Source of the DNA: Ferruginibacter sp.
Lineage (GTDB): Bacteria; Bacteroidota; Bacteroidia; Chitinophagales; Chitinophagaceae
Assembly: GCA_014379625.1 (NCBI GenBank)
Contig: JACMLJ010000005.1
Coordinates: 1 to 64,000 of the forward strand
Direction: 5' to 3'
DNA: 64,000 bases
Position 1 is the first letter of the stretch, and the number at the start of each line of letters is the position of its first letter. The notes beneath the pieces are model-generated. The model saw nothing but the letters and a program-made list of their open reading frames with translations, did no database searches and was not told the origin of the DNA. Of the stretch, positions 27,243 to 35,410 are shown in pieces. The position numbers and the translations under genes are program-made.

Positions 27243-27569
27243 TTAGTCTTCTTTATAATCAGGGATATCCCTGTGATCGTTTTTTTTGATGGTGGTTGCC
27301 TGCTCGAGTAAACAGGCGGCGCCCGAGAAAGCAAACCAATACAATAATTTTTCCCACCAGTTATTTCCTGCGAATAATCCAAATGGCAATGCCATCCAAA
27401 CACTAACACAATAAAAGCAGTCAAGCAGGCCTCCGAAGAAGCCCGCCCCTGCTTTTTTTCTTAAATGATATACGAGGTTGAACGGTCCATCCTCCATTGA
27501 CAATAAATGTGATATACGCCACACCACTAAAGTGCAGATTAAAAATGTAAACCAATAGCCGCTGCTCAT
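27243..27569 (-). CDS. DUF1360-type small membrane protein
   Basis: 108 residues with three hydrophobic segments: WFTFLICTLVVWRISHLL (about 6-23), LLDCFYCVSVWMALPFGLFA (about 48-67) and LLYWFAFSGAACLLEQA (about 76-92). A CFYC pair sits inside the second segment. The layout (xxxWRxxHLLxxEDGPxxxxxxxR and DCxYCxSxW) is that of DUF1360, a family without known function. It lies 58 bases after the 707-residue gene and just before the MCNCG gene, forming a three-gene unit. Confidence 0.82.
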   Translation of the reverse strand: MSSGYWFTFLICTLVVWRISHLLSMEDGPFNLVYHLRKKAGAGFFGGLLDCFYCVSVWMALPFGLFAGNNWWEKLLYWFAFSGAACLLEQATTIKKNDHRDIPDYKED

Positions 27570-27627
27570 ATACTTTGTTTTTAAAAAAGGTAAAGCCGCT
27601 TGAATGGACGGCCTTACCTGCTATTAT

Positions 27628-29751
27628 TTATGCCTTTGGCTTTAAGCACACAATTTCCTGCACCGGAGTATGCGCACCCGTATTAGAACTATTGTGAATT
27701 GTTTTTTCAAACACTACCAGTCCGATACTTCCGCACGGCGTTCCGTTTGGATTGGTGGTAAATGCAAACGAATTATTGGTAGTGTTTACAGTGCCACTTT
27801 CAATGGTTCCAACAAAACTTGATGAGAGCTGGTAACTGGAAATATAATCGTCGGTTGCAGTAAAATGGCCGGTAATGGTATCTCCCAGTTTGTAAAAGGT
27901 ACAGTCTCCGTTGTTATCAATATCTAAAATGGCTTTTGGTAAAGTGTTATCCATTTGTATCAATTTGGTGAACACACCTGGTACCCCTTGTATCTCAAGA
28001 TCTATCTGCCATTTATCGTTGGTGCCGGGCGTCCATCTTGCCAGTACATTATCCACGTTCTCATCAAAATCGGTACCCCTGTTTTGGAAATCGTAAAAGC
28101 CTGAACTGTCTGCATTGATGGTTTTATATTTTACGATAGCATTATGAGGTGGCACCGGGCTGGGGCCATAACCTACTAACCACAACGGATCAATCAAATA
28201 ATAAAAAGCACTGGTGGCGAGGTTGGTTACCTTAATGCGGTATTTATAACCGGGGAAGGATGGCCCCTGGATAACTACTATGCCGGCAAACGGGGCAGCC
28301 GGTTCTACCGGTACAGCGTTTAGGGCAAAACTGGCGCCTGCAGTGGTTACGCCGCTGGCATTGCTTACTTTATCTTCCGGAATACCGCCCAATACATAAA
28401 TAAATGGTTTCACTGTTCCTACGGGTATTTCTTCTCCTGGTTTTACCTGGATATACCTGTCCAGCAAATTGCCCCATGTTTTAAGATTATTTGGATTGGT
28501 TACGGAAGGGGGTATATTCCATGATAGAACGGCCCTTACTTTTACTACGTTTGGTTTGCTGCATTTTTTTCTTCTGTGCTGAAAGTTATAGGGCAAGGTT
28601 GCTGAATAACACAATCCGCCTTCGGGTATCACCCCCAGGTCATGCACATTTACAGAAGCAGTGCCTACATATTCCCATTCACAATTATTGTCCCAGTCGG
28701 CCCAGAAAGCTACGTATTCATAACTGCCCGCACTGCATAAATTGCCCGAATATCCCGAAGGTTTTTTCACATGTACGGAAGCTACAAACTGTTCCTTGTT
28801 ATAATCAAGTCCTACATTGGTCAGCTCTTCATAACTCGTGTTGGCCGAGGTCTGCAGAATTTCATTTACCGCAAGGTCCCAATCAAAACCAATTTTTTTG
28901 ATGTACTCAATTTGCTGACTAGCGATGGTAATATCAGGATTGTACTGAATTTCTTTCACCAGTTTTAATCCAAAACGTCCGGCGCTTACTGCAAGTTTCG
29001 GGTCTTTATAAATATTTATTAATTCTGCAATACTTTGTTCTTTGACTTGCAATGAGCCTGCTGCTGCTGATAAGAGATTTTTTCCTTCCGGAACGGCTTC
29101 GGCGGCCTGTGCTAAACTCAGCAATGGGTTATTGATGGCCAGTTCCAGTACTTTACTAATCTCAAAATCGGGATTGAAGATCTTAAATTTAGGCCTTGGC
29201 CCAATCTGGATATTACATTCATAAACATTACCCCATACAGGTGTATAGTTAGGTGTATTGGCGGGAGGGATGACATTCCACGAAAGGATTGCCCTGGCTT
29301 TTGGAGTAACGGTTTTTTCGCAGTATTCCTTCTTTGGATTAATCTTTAGGGTTATAACATAACTCAACGGCTTCTCATCAGCTTTGGTGCAATCCTTATC
29401 TGTTGGGATGTCGTGCGCGTTAAAACCTGCAAAGCCCTGGTCTTCCCAACCTGTTCCATAATTAAGGTAGAAACGAACATAGTTATAAGAACCATTTGTG
29501 CACAGACCACCGGAAAAGCCATATGATTTTTTTACATCTATTGTGGCTTCCATTATTTCTGTGGCCGGGTTGTACCCAATAGAAGTGATTTCTTCATAAC
29601 CAACATTATAGGCAATCGCGTTTGCTATTCCTGCGGCTGTTTTGTCAAGGTTTCCAAAATAATTGGGATTAGCGGATAAAAGTTTTTTAAAATGAACGCG
29701 TTCAAATTCCGGTTCATGTCCTGATGTTGAGTTTTCAATGTCTTTGTTCAT
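27628..29751 (-). CDS. Large unknown protein with a duplicated Cys-containing domain
   Basis: 707 residues, unrecognised. Two copies of a domain of about 140 residues occur at about 48-195 and 288-435. They align through YEEITSIGYNP / YEELTNVGLDY, then VKKSYGFSGGLCTNGSY / VKKPSGYSGNLCSAGSYEY, and ILSWNVIPP / VLSWNIPPS followed by WGN. The rest (about 440-707) is beta-rich, with FSATDD-like and Gly/Asn/Thr-rich stretches, and ends HTPVQEIVCLKPKA. The N-terminus (MNKDIENSTSGHEPEFERV) is not a signal peptide and there is no T9SS C-terminal domain, so it is either cytoplasmic or exported another way. It is first in the cassette with the DUF1360 and MCNCG genes. A hairpin lies in its leader. Confidence 0.8.
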   Translation of the reverse strand: MNKDIENSTSGHEPEFERVHFKKLLSANPNYFGNLDKTAAGIANAIAYNVGYEEITSIGYNPATEIMEATIDVKKSYGFSGGLCTNGSYNYVRFYLNYGTGWEDQGFAGFNAHDIPTDKDCTKADEKPLSYVITLKINPKKEYCEKTVTPKARAILSWNVIPPANTPNYTPVWGNVYECNIQIGPRPKFKIFNPDFEISKVLELAINNPLLSLAQAAEAVPEGKNLLSAAAGSLQVKEQSIAELINIYKDPKLAVSAGRFGLKLVKEIQYNPDITIASQQIEYIKKIGFDWDLAVNEILQTSANTSYEELTNVGLDYNKEQFVASVHVKKPSGYSGNLCSAGSYEYVAFWADWDNNCEWEYVGTASVNVHDLGVIPEGGLCYSATLPYNFQHRRKKCSKPNVVKVRAVLSWNIPPSVTNPNNLKTWGNLLDRYIQVKPGEEIPVGTVKPFIYVLGGIPEDKVSNASGVTTAGASFALNAVPVEPAAPFAGIVVIQGPSFPGYKYRIKVTNLATSAFYYLIDPLWLVGYGPSPVPPHNAIVKYKTINADSSGFYDFQNRGTDFDENVDNVLARWTPGTNDKWQIDLEIQGVPGVFTKLIQMDNTLPKAILDIDNNGDCTFYKLGDTITGHFTATDDYISSYQLSSSFVGTIESGTVNTTNNSFAFTTNPNGTPCGSIGLVVFEKTIHNSSNTGAHTPVQEIVCLKPKA

Positions 29752-30697
29752 GATTGTAAATTTTAATTGCCTTCTTTTATTTTAGAAGGCGGATGAATGA
29801 ATGATATGGTTAAGAAAAATATTGTTTTCCAAAGTTTGTCCACTGCAGTAATTCCGTTTGGTTGCAGGATACCTGCGAAACAGGGTACTTCTTTCAGTGT
29901 TGGCTACACGTAGTTTCGGCGGATAACATCTTGTTGCTGTTTGCCGGATTGCCTATGGCTTGCGCCGTGTACATCGGGAAAGGTTGAAGGGGAGAATTAC
30001 TGTTGCATCTCACCCTGTGCCCGTTATCGTTATTGCCGACAGGGTAAATAAATAGCGGCTGAATTTGATCACCTGGCAGTGAACGTCTTTTATTAAAACA
30101 GCGCAGCAGGGAATCATTGCATCATTTTCATTGGTCATAATCGTTCATTTTTAATGTGTAAAAAATAGTTGGTTCAGTACATAGAAATACTATGCTGCAC
30201 TTTGTCGTCTTTTTTTTAAACAGGGAAACTAAAAGGTTAATATTTTTTTTCTCAAAGGCTTATATTGCTAAGCCAGGAATTATAGGTTGGTATCACGTAA
30301 TTAAAACAGCAGGTAAAGCTGCCCTTTAAATTTCAGGCATGAACTACTTACGGAAAGGTTATCAACCCCATATAACAATCCGCGATGCGGACCCTGCCGG
30401 TACAGTAAGTAAAATTTTGTAGCTTTATAAAAATTCAGGTGCAGTTACTCTTAATTTAGCAGGAATAAAAACAGGCGGTAATTTTTTAACTAATATCAAA
30501 CGCAATAATAATTATACCGCACAGACAATAGTGCCACGATACATACATTGGCGGCGCTCTATACTTCGGCTCCGCTCTGTACAGCCAGGTGAAATAGAAG
30601 TTAGGGAAGAATGAAGAAGGTAATAGTAGTGTAACCGGTTTCAAATTAAATTAATAACCAAACACATAAAAAACCGCCTGTGGGCGCAACAGCAATT
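29752..30697. other. Long intergenic gap between the cassette and nadB
   Basis: About 945 bases without an intact gene. A short hairpin (arms gccttct 29769-29775, agaaggc 29784-29790) would fall in the leader of the 707-residue gene. A startless minus-strand open frame runs 29894-30121 (75 codons) and reads like coding sequence (PLFIYPVGNNDNGHRVRC, then LQPFPMYTAQAIGNPANSNK); it may be gene debris or a dispersed repeat. 30150-30650 is AT-rich and shows nothing I can name. Confidence 0.5.
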
Positions 30698-32335
30698 ATG
30701 CAAACAGATTTCCTTGTAATTGGCAGCGGTATAGCAGGACTAACTTTTGCTTTAAAAGTAGCAGAAGATTGCCCGGATAAAACGATCACTATTTTAACTA
30801 AAACCCAAAGTGATGAAACCAATACCAAGTATGCGCAGGGAGGTATAGCCGGTGTAATGGATTTTGATAAGGATAGTTTTAATAAGCATATTGAAGACAC
30901 TTTAATAGCGGGCGACGGGTTGTGCAACCGGGAAGTGGTAGAAATAGTAGTGAGGGAAGGGGTGGAAAGAATAAAAGAAATCATTGAATGGGGGGCGCAG
31001 TTTGACAAGGATAAAGATGGCGATTATGCACTGGGCAGGGAAGGCGGGCACAGTGAATTTCGGATACTCCATCACAAAGATGTAACCGGTAAAGAAATGG
31101 AAAGGGCTTTGCTGGAAGCCATCATACGAAAACCAAATATCCGGCTCCTGAGCCATTGTTTTGTACTGGATATTATTACCCAGCACCACCTGGGGTTTTT
31201 AATAACAAAATCTACCCCGGATATTGAATGTTACGGCGTGTATGTTTTAAATTTAAATACCAACAAAATTGAAACGATATTATCCGCGGTTACCTTATTG
31301 GCAACAGGCGGTAACGGCCAGGTTTACCGCACTACCACTAACCCGGCTATTGCAACTGGTGATGGCGTAGCGATGGTATATAGGGCAAAGGGAAGAATTG
31401 AAAACATGGAGTTTATTCAGTTTCACCCTACCGCTTTGTATGAACCAGGTGTTCGCGGACATAGTTTTTTAATTACCGAGGCTGTACGCGGCGATGGGGG
31501 GGTATTGCGCAATCATAAAGGAGAAGCATTTATGGAGCGTTATGATGAGCGCAAAGACCTGGCACCGCGGGATATAGTGGCAAGGGCAATTGATCATGAA
31601 ATGAAGATAAACGGTACCGAACACGTTTACCTGGATTGCCGGCATTTTAGCAAAGAAAAATTCACGGAACATTTCCCCAATATTTACGAGAAATGCCTGA
31701 GCATTGGAATTGATATCGCTAAGCACATGATACCCGTAGCGCCCGCCGCGCACTACAGCTGTGGTGGTATTAAAACAGATGAACAGGCGAGAACATCGAT
31801 TAAACATTTGTATGCGGCAGGTGAATGTGCTTCAACCGGTTTGCACGGCGCCAACCGCCTGGCGAGTAATTCGTTACTGGAGGCGATGGTATTTGCCCAC
31901 CGGGCCTATAAGGATGCTATCCTAAACCCGCAGGAGAAGCCAGGTGCTGTTTTAATCAACGGCAGTCAGGGAAAAAAGGTGGATTACGCTGAAGTGCCCA
32001 ATTGGAAATCGGAAGGTACCAACGCCCCCAAAGAAATGATTTTAATAACGCAAAGTGTAAAAGAAATGAAATTGCTGATGAGCGACTATGTGGGCATTGT
32101 AAGAAATAATGAACGCTTATCGAGGGCAATGAAACGGTTGGACCTGTTGTATGAAGAAACGGAGGCATTGTATGAAAAAACGGCTGTATCTCCCCAGTTA
32201 TGCGAACTCCGAAATATGATTACCGTTGCTTACCTGATTGTAAAGTGTGCTGAGTTCAGGCACGAAAGCAGGGGCTTGCATTTTAATACGGATTATCCTT
32301 CAAAGAGTATAATGGTTCAGAATATTGCACTATAA
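30698..32335 (+). CDS. nadB: L-aspartate oxidase
   Basis: A 545-residue FAD-dependent enzyme that oxidises L-aspartate to iminoaspartate, the first step of de novo NAD synthesis. The FAD dinucleotide motif is FLVIGSGIAGLTFAL at the N-terminus. TKTQSDETNTKYAQGGIAGV, HSEFRILHHKDVTGKEMERA, EFIQFHPTALYEPG and GGIKTDEQART are the succinate dehydrogenase/NadB family blocks, and GANRLASNSLLEAMVFAHRA is the FAD C-terminal motif. The frame extends to a GTG at 30680; the ATG at 30698 puts MQTDFLVIGSG at the N-terminus as usual. nadA and nadC are not in the window. Confidence 0.97.
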   Translation: MQTDFLVIGSGIAGLTFALKVAEDCPDKTITILTKTQSDETNTKYAQGGIAGVMDFDKDSFNKHIEDTLIAGDGLCNREVVEIVVREGVERIKEIIEWGAQFDKDKDGDYALGREGGHSEFRILHHKDVTGKEMERALLEAIIRKPNIRLLSHCFVLDIITQHHLGFLITKSTPDIECYGVYVLNLNTNKIETILSAVTLLATGGNGQVYRTTTNPAIATGDGVAMVYRAKGRIENMEFIQFHPTALYEPGVRGHSFLITEAVRGDGGVLRNHKGEAFMERYDERKDLAPRDIVARAIDHEMKINGTEHVYLDCRHFSKEKFTEHFPNIYEKCLSIGIDIAKHMIPVAPAAHYSCGGIKTDEQARTSIKHLYAAGECASTGLHGANRLASNSLLEAMVFAHRAYKDAILNPQEKPGAVLINGSQGKKVDYAEVPNWKSEGTNAPKEMILITQSVKEMKLLMSDYVGIVRNNERLSRAMKRLDLLYEETEALYEKTAVSPQLCELRNMITVAYLIVKCAEFRHESRGLHFNTDYPSKSIMVQNIAL

Positions 32336-32429
32336 ATTTATTGCTTACCCGGCCGATCCCTGCCTTACGGGCTTCTAACTAAAAACGCTACGCAGCAGGA
32401 TGCGCCCGGGACACCGGTATTATCAGCGG

Positions 32430-32462
32430 TTGCATCCTTTTGGCGGACAGGGGTTATCTTTG
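32430..32462 (+). promoter_or_regulatory. Bacteroidetes-type promoter of the acyltransferase gene
   Basis: TTG at 32430-32432 and TATCTTTG at 32455-32462 are 22 bases apart, fitting the -33 TTG / -7 TAnnTTTG pattern. The ATG follows 4 bases after the box, predicting a leaderless or nearly leaderless transcript. Confidence 0.5.
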
Positions 32463-32466
32463 CAGC

Positions 32467-33348
32467 ATGTATTACCTGGTTTATGGTTTCTTATACCTGA
32501 TATCATTATTGCCTTTTTTTATGCTATACTTCTTAAGTGACCTGGTATACCTGTTGCTGTATGTTGTTATCGGGTATAGAAAAAAAGTGGTGATGGATAA
32601 TCTCGCCCTTGCCTTTCCCGAAAAATCTTTGGGTGAACGTAAAAGAATTGCTGTTCAGTTTTATAAAAATTTTGTTGACACTTTTATTGAAACCATCAAG
32701 TTGTTATCAATGCGTGACAGGGAATTTGACAAAAGGTGTACAGGCGATTTTAGTTTAATAAACCAGGCCGCAGCAAAGGGAAAAAATATTCAGTTGATGG
32801 GCGGGCACCAGTTTAACTGGGAGTTTACCAATCTTCTGTTTAGCAGGCATATCAACATTCCTTTTATTGGTGTGGTTGCCAATGTGGAAAATAAGATATT
32901 CAACCGTATTTATTTTAAATTCAGGGCAAGATATGGAACCATTTTAATCCCCAATTCATCCTTTCAAAGACAAATGATCGAACTGATGAAAAGCCAGTAT
33001 TCCCTTTGCTTATTAGCCGATCAGAATACCCACCCCGGCAAAGCCTACTGGTTAAATTTTTTTGGGAAACCAGTGCCTTTTATTATGGGCCCTCACCGGG
33101 CCGCCGTAAAGAGCAAGCCGATGCTGGTTTATTTTGATTTCAAAAAAATAAAAAGGGGGCATTACCATTTTGAGGTTTTCGAAATAATTGAAAATCCCGG
33201 GTCCTTTACACCTGAAGCGTTGGCCCTTAAATACAGGGATTACCTGGAAAGCGTCATCCGTAAACAACCTGCTAATTATTTATGGAGCCACCGGCGGTGG
33301 AAGCATGAGTACCATGACAGTTATGAGAAACAATGGATTGACAATTAA
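32467..33348 (+). CDS. Lipid A biosynthesis-type lysophospholipid acyltransferase (LpxL/HtrB family)
   Basis: A 293-residue membrane-associated acyltransferase. It starts with a membrane helix (YYLVYGFLYLISLLPFFMLY). The catalytic HxxxxE is in MGGHQFNWEFTN (about 110-121), followed by substrate-site blocks including CLLADQNTHPGKAYWLNFFG and GPHRAAVKSKPMLVYFDF, and the final NYLWSHRRWKHE motif typical of this family. It probably adds a secondary acyl chain to lipid A in the inner membrane. The frame is open from a TTG at 32440, but that lies between the promoter boxes, so the ATG at 32467 is preferred. Confidence 0.92.
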   Translation: MYYLVYGFLYLISLLPFFMLYFLSDLVYLLLYVVIGYRKKVVMDNLALAFPEKSLGERKRIAVQFYKNFVDTFIETIKLLSMRDREFDKRCTGDFSLINQAAAKGKNIQLMGGHQFNWEFTNLLFSRHINIPFIGVVANVENKIFNRIYFKFRARYGTILIPNSSFQRQMIELMKSQYSLCLLADQNTHPGKAYWLNFFGKPVPFIMGPHRAAVKSKPMLVYFDFKKIKRGHYHFEVFEIIENPGSFTPEALALKYRDYLESVIRKQPANYLWSHRRWKHEYHDSYEKQWIDN

Positions 33349-33400
33349 TTGTATTAATGGTAAAACAGCGAATGAAAAATGAGTAGTAAGAGATGGAAGG

Positions 33401-33455
33401 ACTTAATTAAACTGCATTGATTGCCCAATGACCATGCCCATTCACAGTTCACAAG
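33401..33455. repeat. Dispersed repeat, copy 1
   Basis: acttaattaaactgcattg and the following attgcc...gaccatgcccattcac resemble the segment at 58968-59020 (cttaactaaacggcattg followed by ttgaccattcacgattcac). It lies in the short convergent gap between the acyltransferase and MBL-rhodanese genes and is noncoding. Boundaries are approximate. Confidence 0.5.
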
Positions 33456-33460
33456 CTCCA

Positions 33461-34864
33461 TTAGTTTAAAACACTCGGTTCCCTGGCAATTTTTATAGTT
33501 TTCTCTTCCTTTATTTTTTCCCAGCCCCCCACTATATTACGAATGTTATGAAGGCCCTCGTCTTTCAGTAAAGAACAGGCAATTACGCTTCTATAGCCAC
33601 TTCCGCAATGGATATATAAATTTTGATTTTCTTCAAAGCCTGCAATGAATGCCGGGCTGGTCATTTCATTGAGGGGAAGATTGATGGCGTTTTTTACATG
33701 GCCATCGGCAAATTCAGTTTCCCTTCTTACATCCACCACCTGCAGATGAGGGTCGTGCGGAATATCCATTGCCAGTTCGTCTGCTTCTATATCGATGATC
33801 ATATCCAGCTTTTCGCCAGCTTTTTTCCATGCCCCAAAACCTCCTTCAAGGTACCCTTCCATTTTACTAAACCCAACCCTCGCCAAACGTATTACTGATT
33901 CTTCTTCTTTGCCTGGTTCAGTTATCAACAACATGGGTTTATTAAAAGATAGAATGCTGCCGGCCCATTCAGCAAAACGTCCTTCAAGCCCTATAAATAT
34001 ACTGTGGGGTACAAATCCCTTAGTAAAAATATCCGCGGGTCTTGTGTCCAATACCGTTACACCGGCTTTCATTTTATTTTTAAATGCCTCAATGCTTAGG
34101 GGGGTAAGGGCTTTTGATTTGATCAGATCAAGGCTGTCATAACCTTCCCGGTTAATTTGCGCATTTATTGAAAAATATTTAGGCGGATCAGCCAAACCTT
34201 CGGTAATCGCCTTTATAAATGCCGCTTTGGTTTGTGGTTGCAATGCATAGTTGTTTTGCTTTTCTTCGCCGATCGTGCTAAAAGTACCTGCCCCGATATT
34301 TTTGCCGCAACTGCTTCCGGCACCGTGCGCAGGATATACCAGGATATCATCTGCCAGGGGGAGTATTTTCTGTTGCAGCGTATCATACATAATACCTGCA
34401 AGTGTGGCCTTGCTCATATTGCCACTGCTCAAATCTGGCCGGCCTACATCACCTGCGAATAATGTATCCCCGGTAAAAATTGCGTGGCTTTTATTATTTT
34501 CGTCCTTCAGTAAATAACAACTGCTTTCAATAGTATGGCCGGGGGTATGCAACACATGTATAGTAACTTTGCCCAATTTGAAAATTTCTTCATCCCTGGC
34601 AATGTGCACCGGAAAATTCGTTTTAGTTTCGGGCCCGAAAATAATAGGGGCGCCTGTTTTTTCGCCCAGGTCTAAATGGCCGCTCACAAAATCTGCATGA
34701 AAATGTGTTTCAAAAATATATTTTATTACAGCATTTCTTTCGCTTGCCAGTTGAATATATTCGTCAATATCCCTTAATGGGTCTACCACTGCCGCCTCAC
34801 CATTACTTTCTATGTAATAGGCGGCTTCGCTAAGGCAACGGGTATATAATTGTTGAATGTACAT
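33461..34864 (-). CDS. MBL-fold hydrolase with two rhodanese domains (persulfide dioxygenase-like)
   Basis: 467 residues. The metallo-beta-lactamase domain (1-250) has ETHFHADFVSGHLDLG (about 52-67), HTPGHTIESSCYLL and FTGDTLFAGDVGRPDL, the iron-binding pattern of ETHE1-like persulfide dioxygenases. Two rhodanese domains follow. The first (about 265-355, VTVLDTRPADIFTKGFVPHS) lacks a catalytic Cys. The second (about 370-460, VVDVRRETEFADGHVKNAIN) has the active loop HCGSGYRS. It probably acts on sulfane sulfur or glutathione persulfide. The ArsR-type regulator gene lies 86 bases upstream on the same strand, separated by a terminator. Confidence 0.9.
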   Translation of the reverse strand: MYIQQLYTRCLSEAAYYIESNGEAAVVDPLRDIDEYIQLASERNAVIKYIFETHFHADFVSGHLDLGEKTGAPIIFGPETKTNFPVHIARDEEIFKLGKVTIHVLHTPGHTIESSCYLLKDENNKSHAIFTGDTLFAGDVGRPDLSSGNMSKATLAGIMYDTLQQKILPLADDILVYPAHGAGSSCGKNIGAGTFSTIGEEKQNNYALQPQTKAAFIKAITEGLADPPKYFSINAQINREGYDSLDLIKSKALTPLSIEAFKNKMKAGVTVLDTRPADIFTKGFVPHSIFIGLEGRFAEWAGSILSFNKPMLLITEPGKEEESVIRLARVGFSKMEGYLEGGFGAWKKAGEKLDMIIDIEADELAMDIPHDPHLQVVDVRRETEFADGHVKNAINLPLNEMTSPAFIAGFEENQNLYIHCGSGYRSVIACSLLKDEGLHNIRNIVGGWEKIKEEKTIKIAREPSVLN

Positions 34865-34889
34865 GCGGCTTTTAGTTTATTAATGGCAA

Positions 34890-34929
34890 AGATAAAAAAC
34901 AAAAAGCGGATGTTATTACAACATCCGCT
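34890..34929 (-). terminator. Terminator between the ArsR gene and the MBL-rhodanese gene
   Basis: Arms agcggatgtt (34905-34914) and aacatccgct (34920-34929) with a 5-base loop. On the minus strand it is followed by a T-rich run with one G. It lies 21 bases after the ArsR stop, so the MBL gene 40 bases further on needs its own promoter or readthrough. Confidence 0.78.
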
Positions 34930-34950
34930 TCATTACATGCATTTAAGTGT

Positions 34951-35304
34951 TTAGGCAACCAAATCATTCACAAAACCGCTTATTTCATCAATTCGTTTGT
35001 GATTGATGATGTAAAAAATAAACTTACCATCACGCTGTGTAGTTACAATACCTGCTTTCCGTAAAATGGCCAGGTGTTGCGAAGCTACTGACTGTTCCAG
35101 CTTAAGTCTTACATAAATCTCTGTAACGGTAATTTTCTTTTCTTCTTCAATCAGTTTTAACAATTGCTGACGCAATTTGTGATTGAGCGCCCTTAGAATT
35201 AAGGCTGCTTTTTTAACATTGTAATAGTCGATTTTAATTGTGCCCATCTTTGTAGAGTGTTGCAAACTTACGTCTTGCCTCTTTGTGGCGGTGTCATTTG
35301 TCAT
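34951..35304 (-). CDS. ArsR/SmtB-type winged-helix transcriptional regulator without cysteines
   Basis: 117 residues with the ArsR fold: LILRALNHKLRQQLLKLIEE (first helices), the recognition region VRLKLEQSVASQHLAILRKAG (about 66-86), and the wing TTQRDGKFIFYIINH. The protein contains no Cys at all, so the classical ELCVCDL metal site and the two-Cys persulfide switch of BigR/SqrR are both absent. What it senses is unknown. It probably controls itself and possibly the adjacent MBL-rhodanese gene. An internal Met at residue 20 (35247) is an alternative start; a -7 box 27 bases upstream favours 35304. Confidence 0.88.
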   Translation of the reverse strand: MTNDTATKRQDVSLQHSTKMGTIKIDYYNVKKAALILRALNHKLRQQLLKLIEEEKKITVTEIYVRLKLEQSVASQHLAILRKAGIVTTQRDGKFIFYIINHKRIDEISGFVNDLVA

Positions 35305-35330
35305 AGATATTTAATTTTAATTGTATCCAG

Positions 35331-35338
35331 CAAAGATA
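35331..35338 (-). promoter_or_regulatory. -7 box of the ArsR-type regulator gene
   Basis: On the minus strand the sequence reads TATCTTTG, matching TAnnTTTG, 26 bases before the ATG at 35304. No TTG at -33 is evident. Confidence 0.45.
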
Positions 35339-35410
35339 CTAATGAATTTATATACATTAAAATTCTAATTGCAAATTCTTGGGGAATAAAAAAAATGATT
35401 ATGCAGGGAA

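Noticed and set aside
30010..30138. 42-codon minus-strand frame starting ATG, product with MIPCCAVLIKD, considered as a peptide precursor
   Set aside because: No leader or modification-enzyme context, no clear ribosome-binding signal, and it overlaps the coding-like startless frame in another phase.
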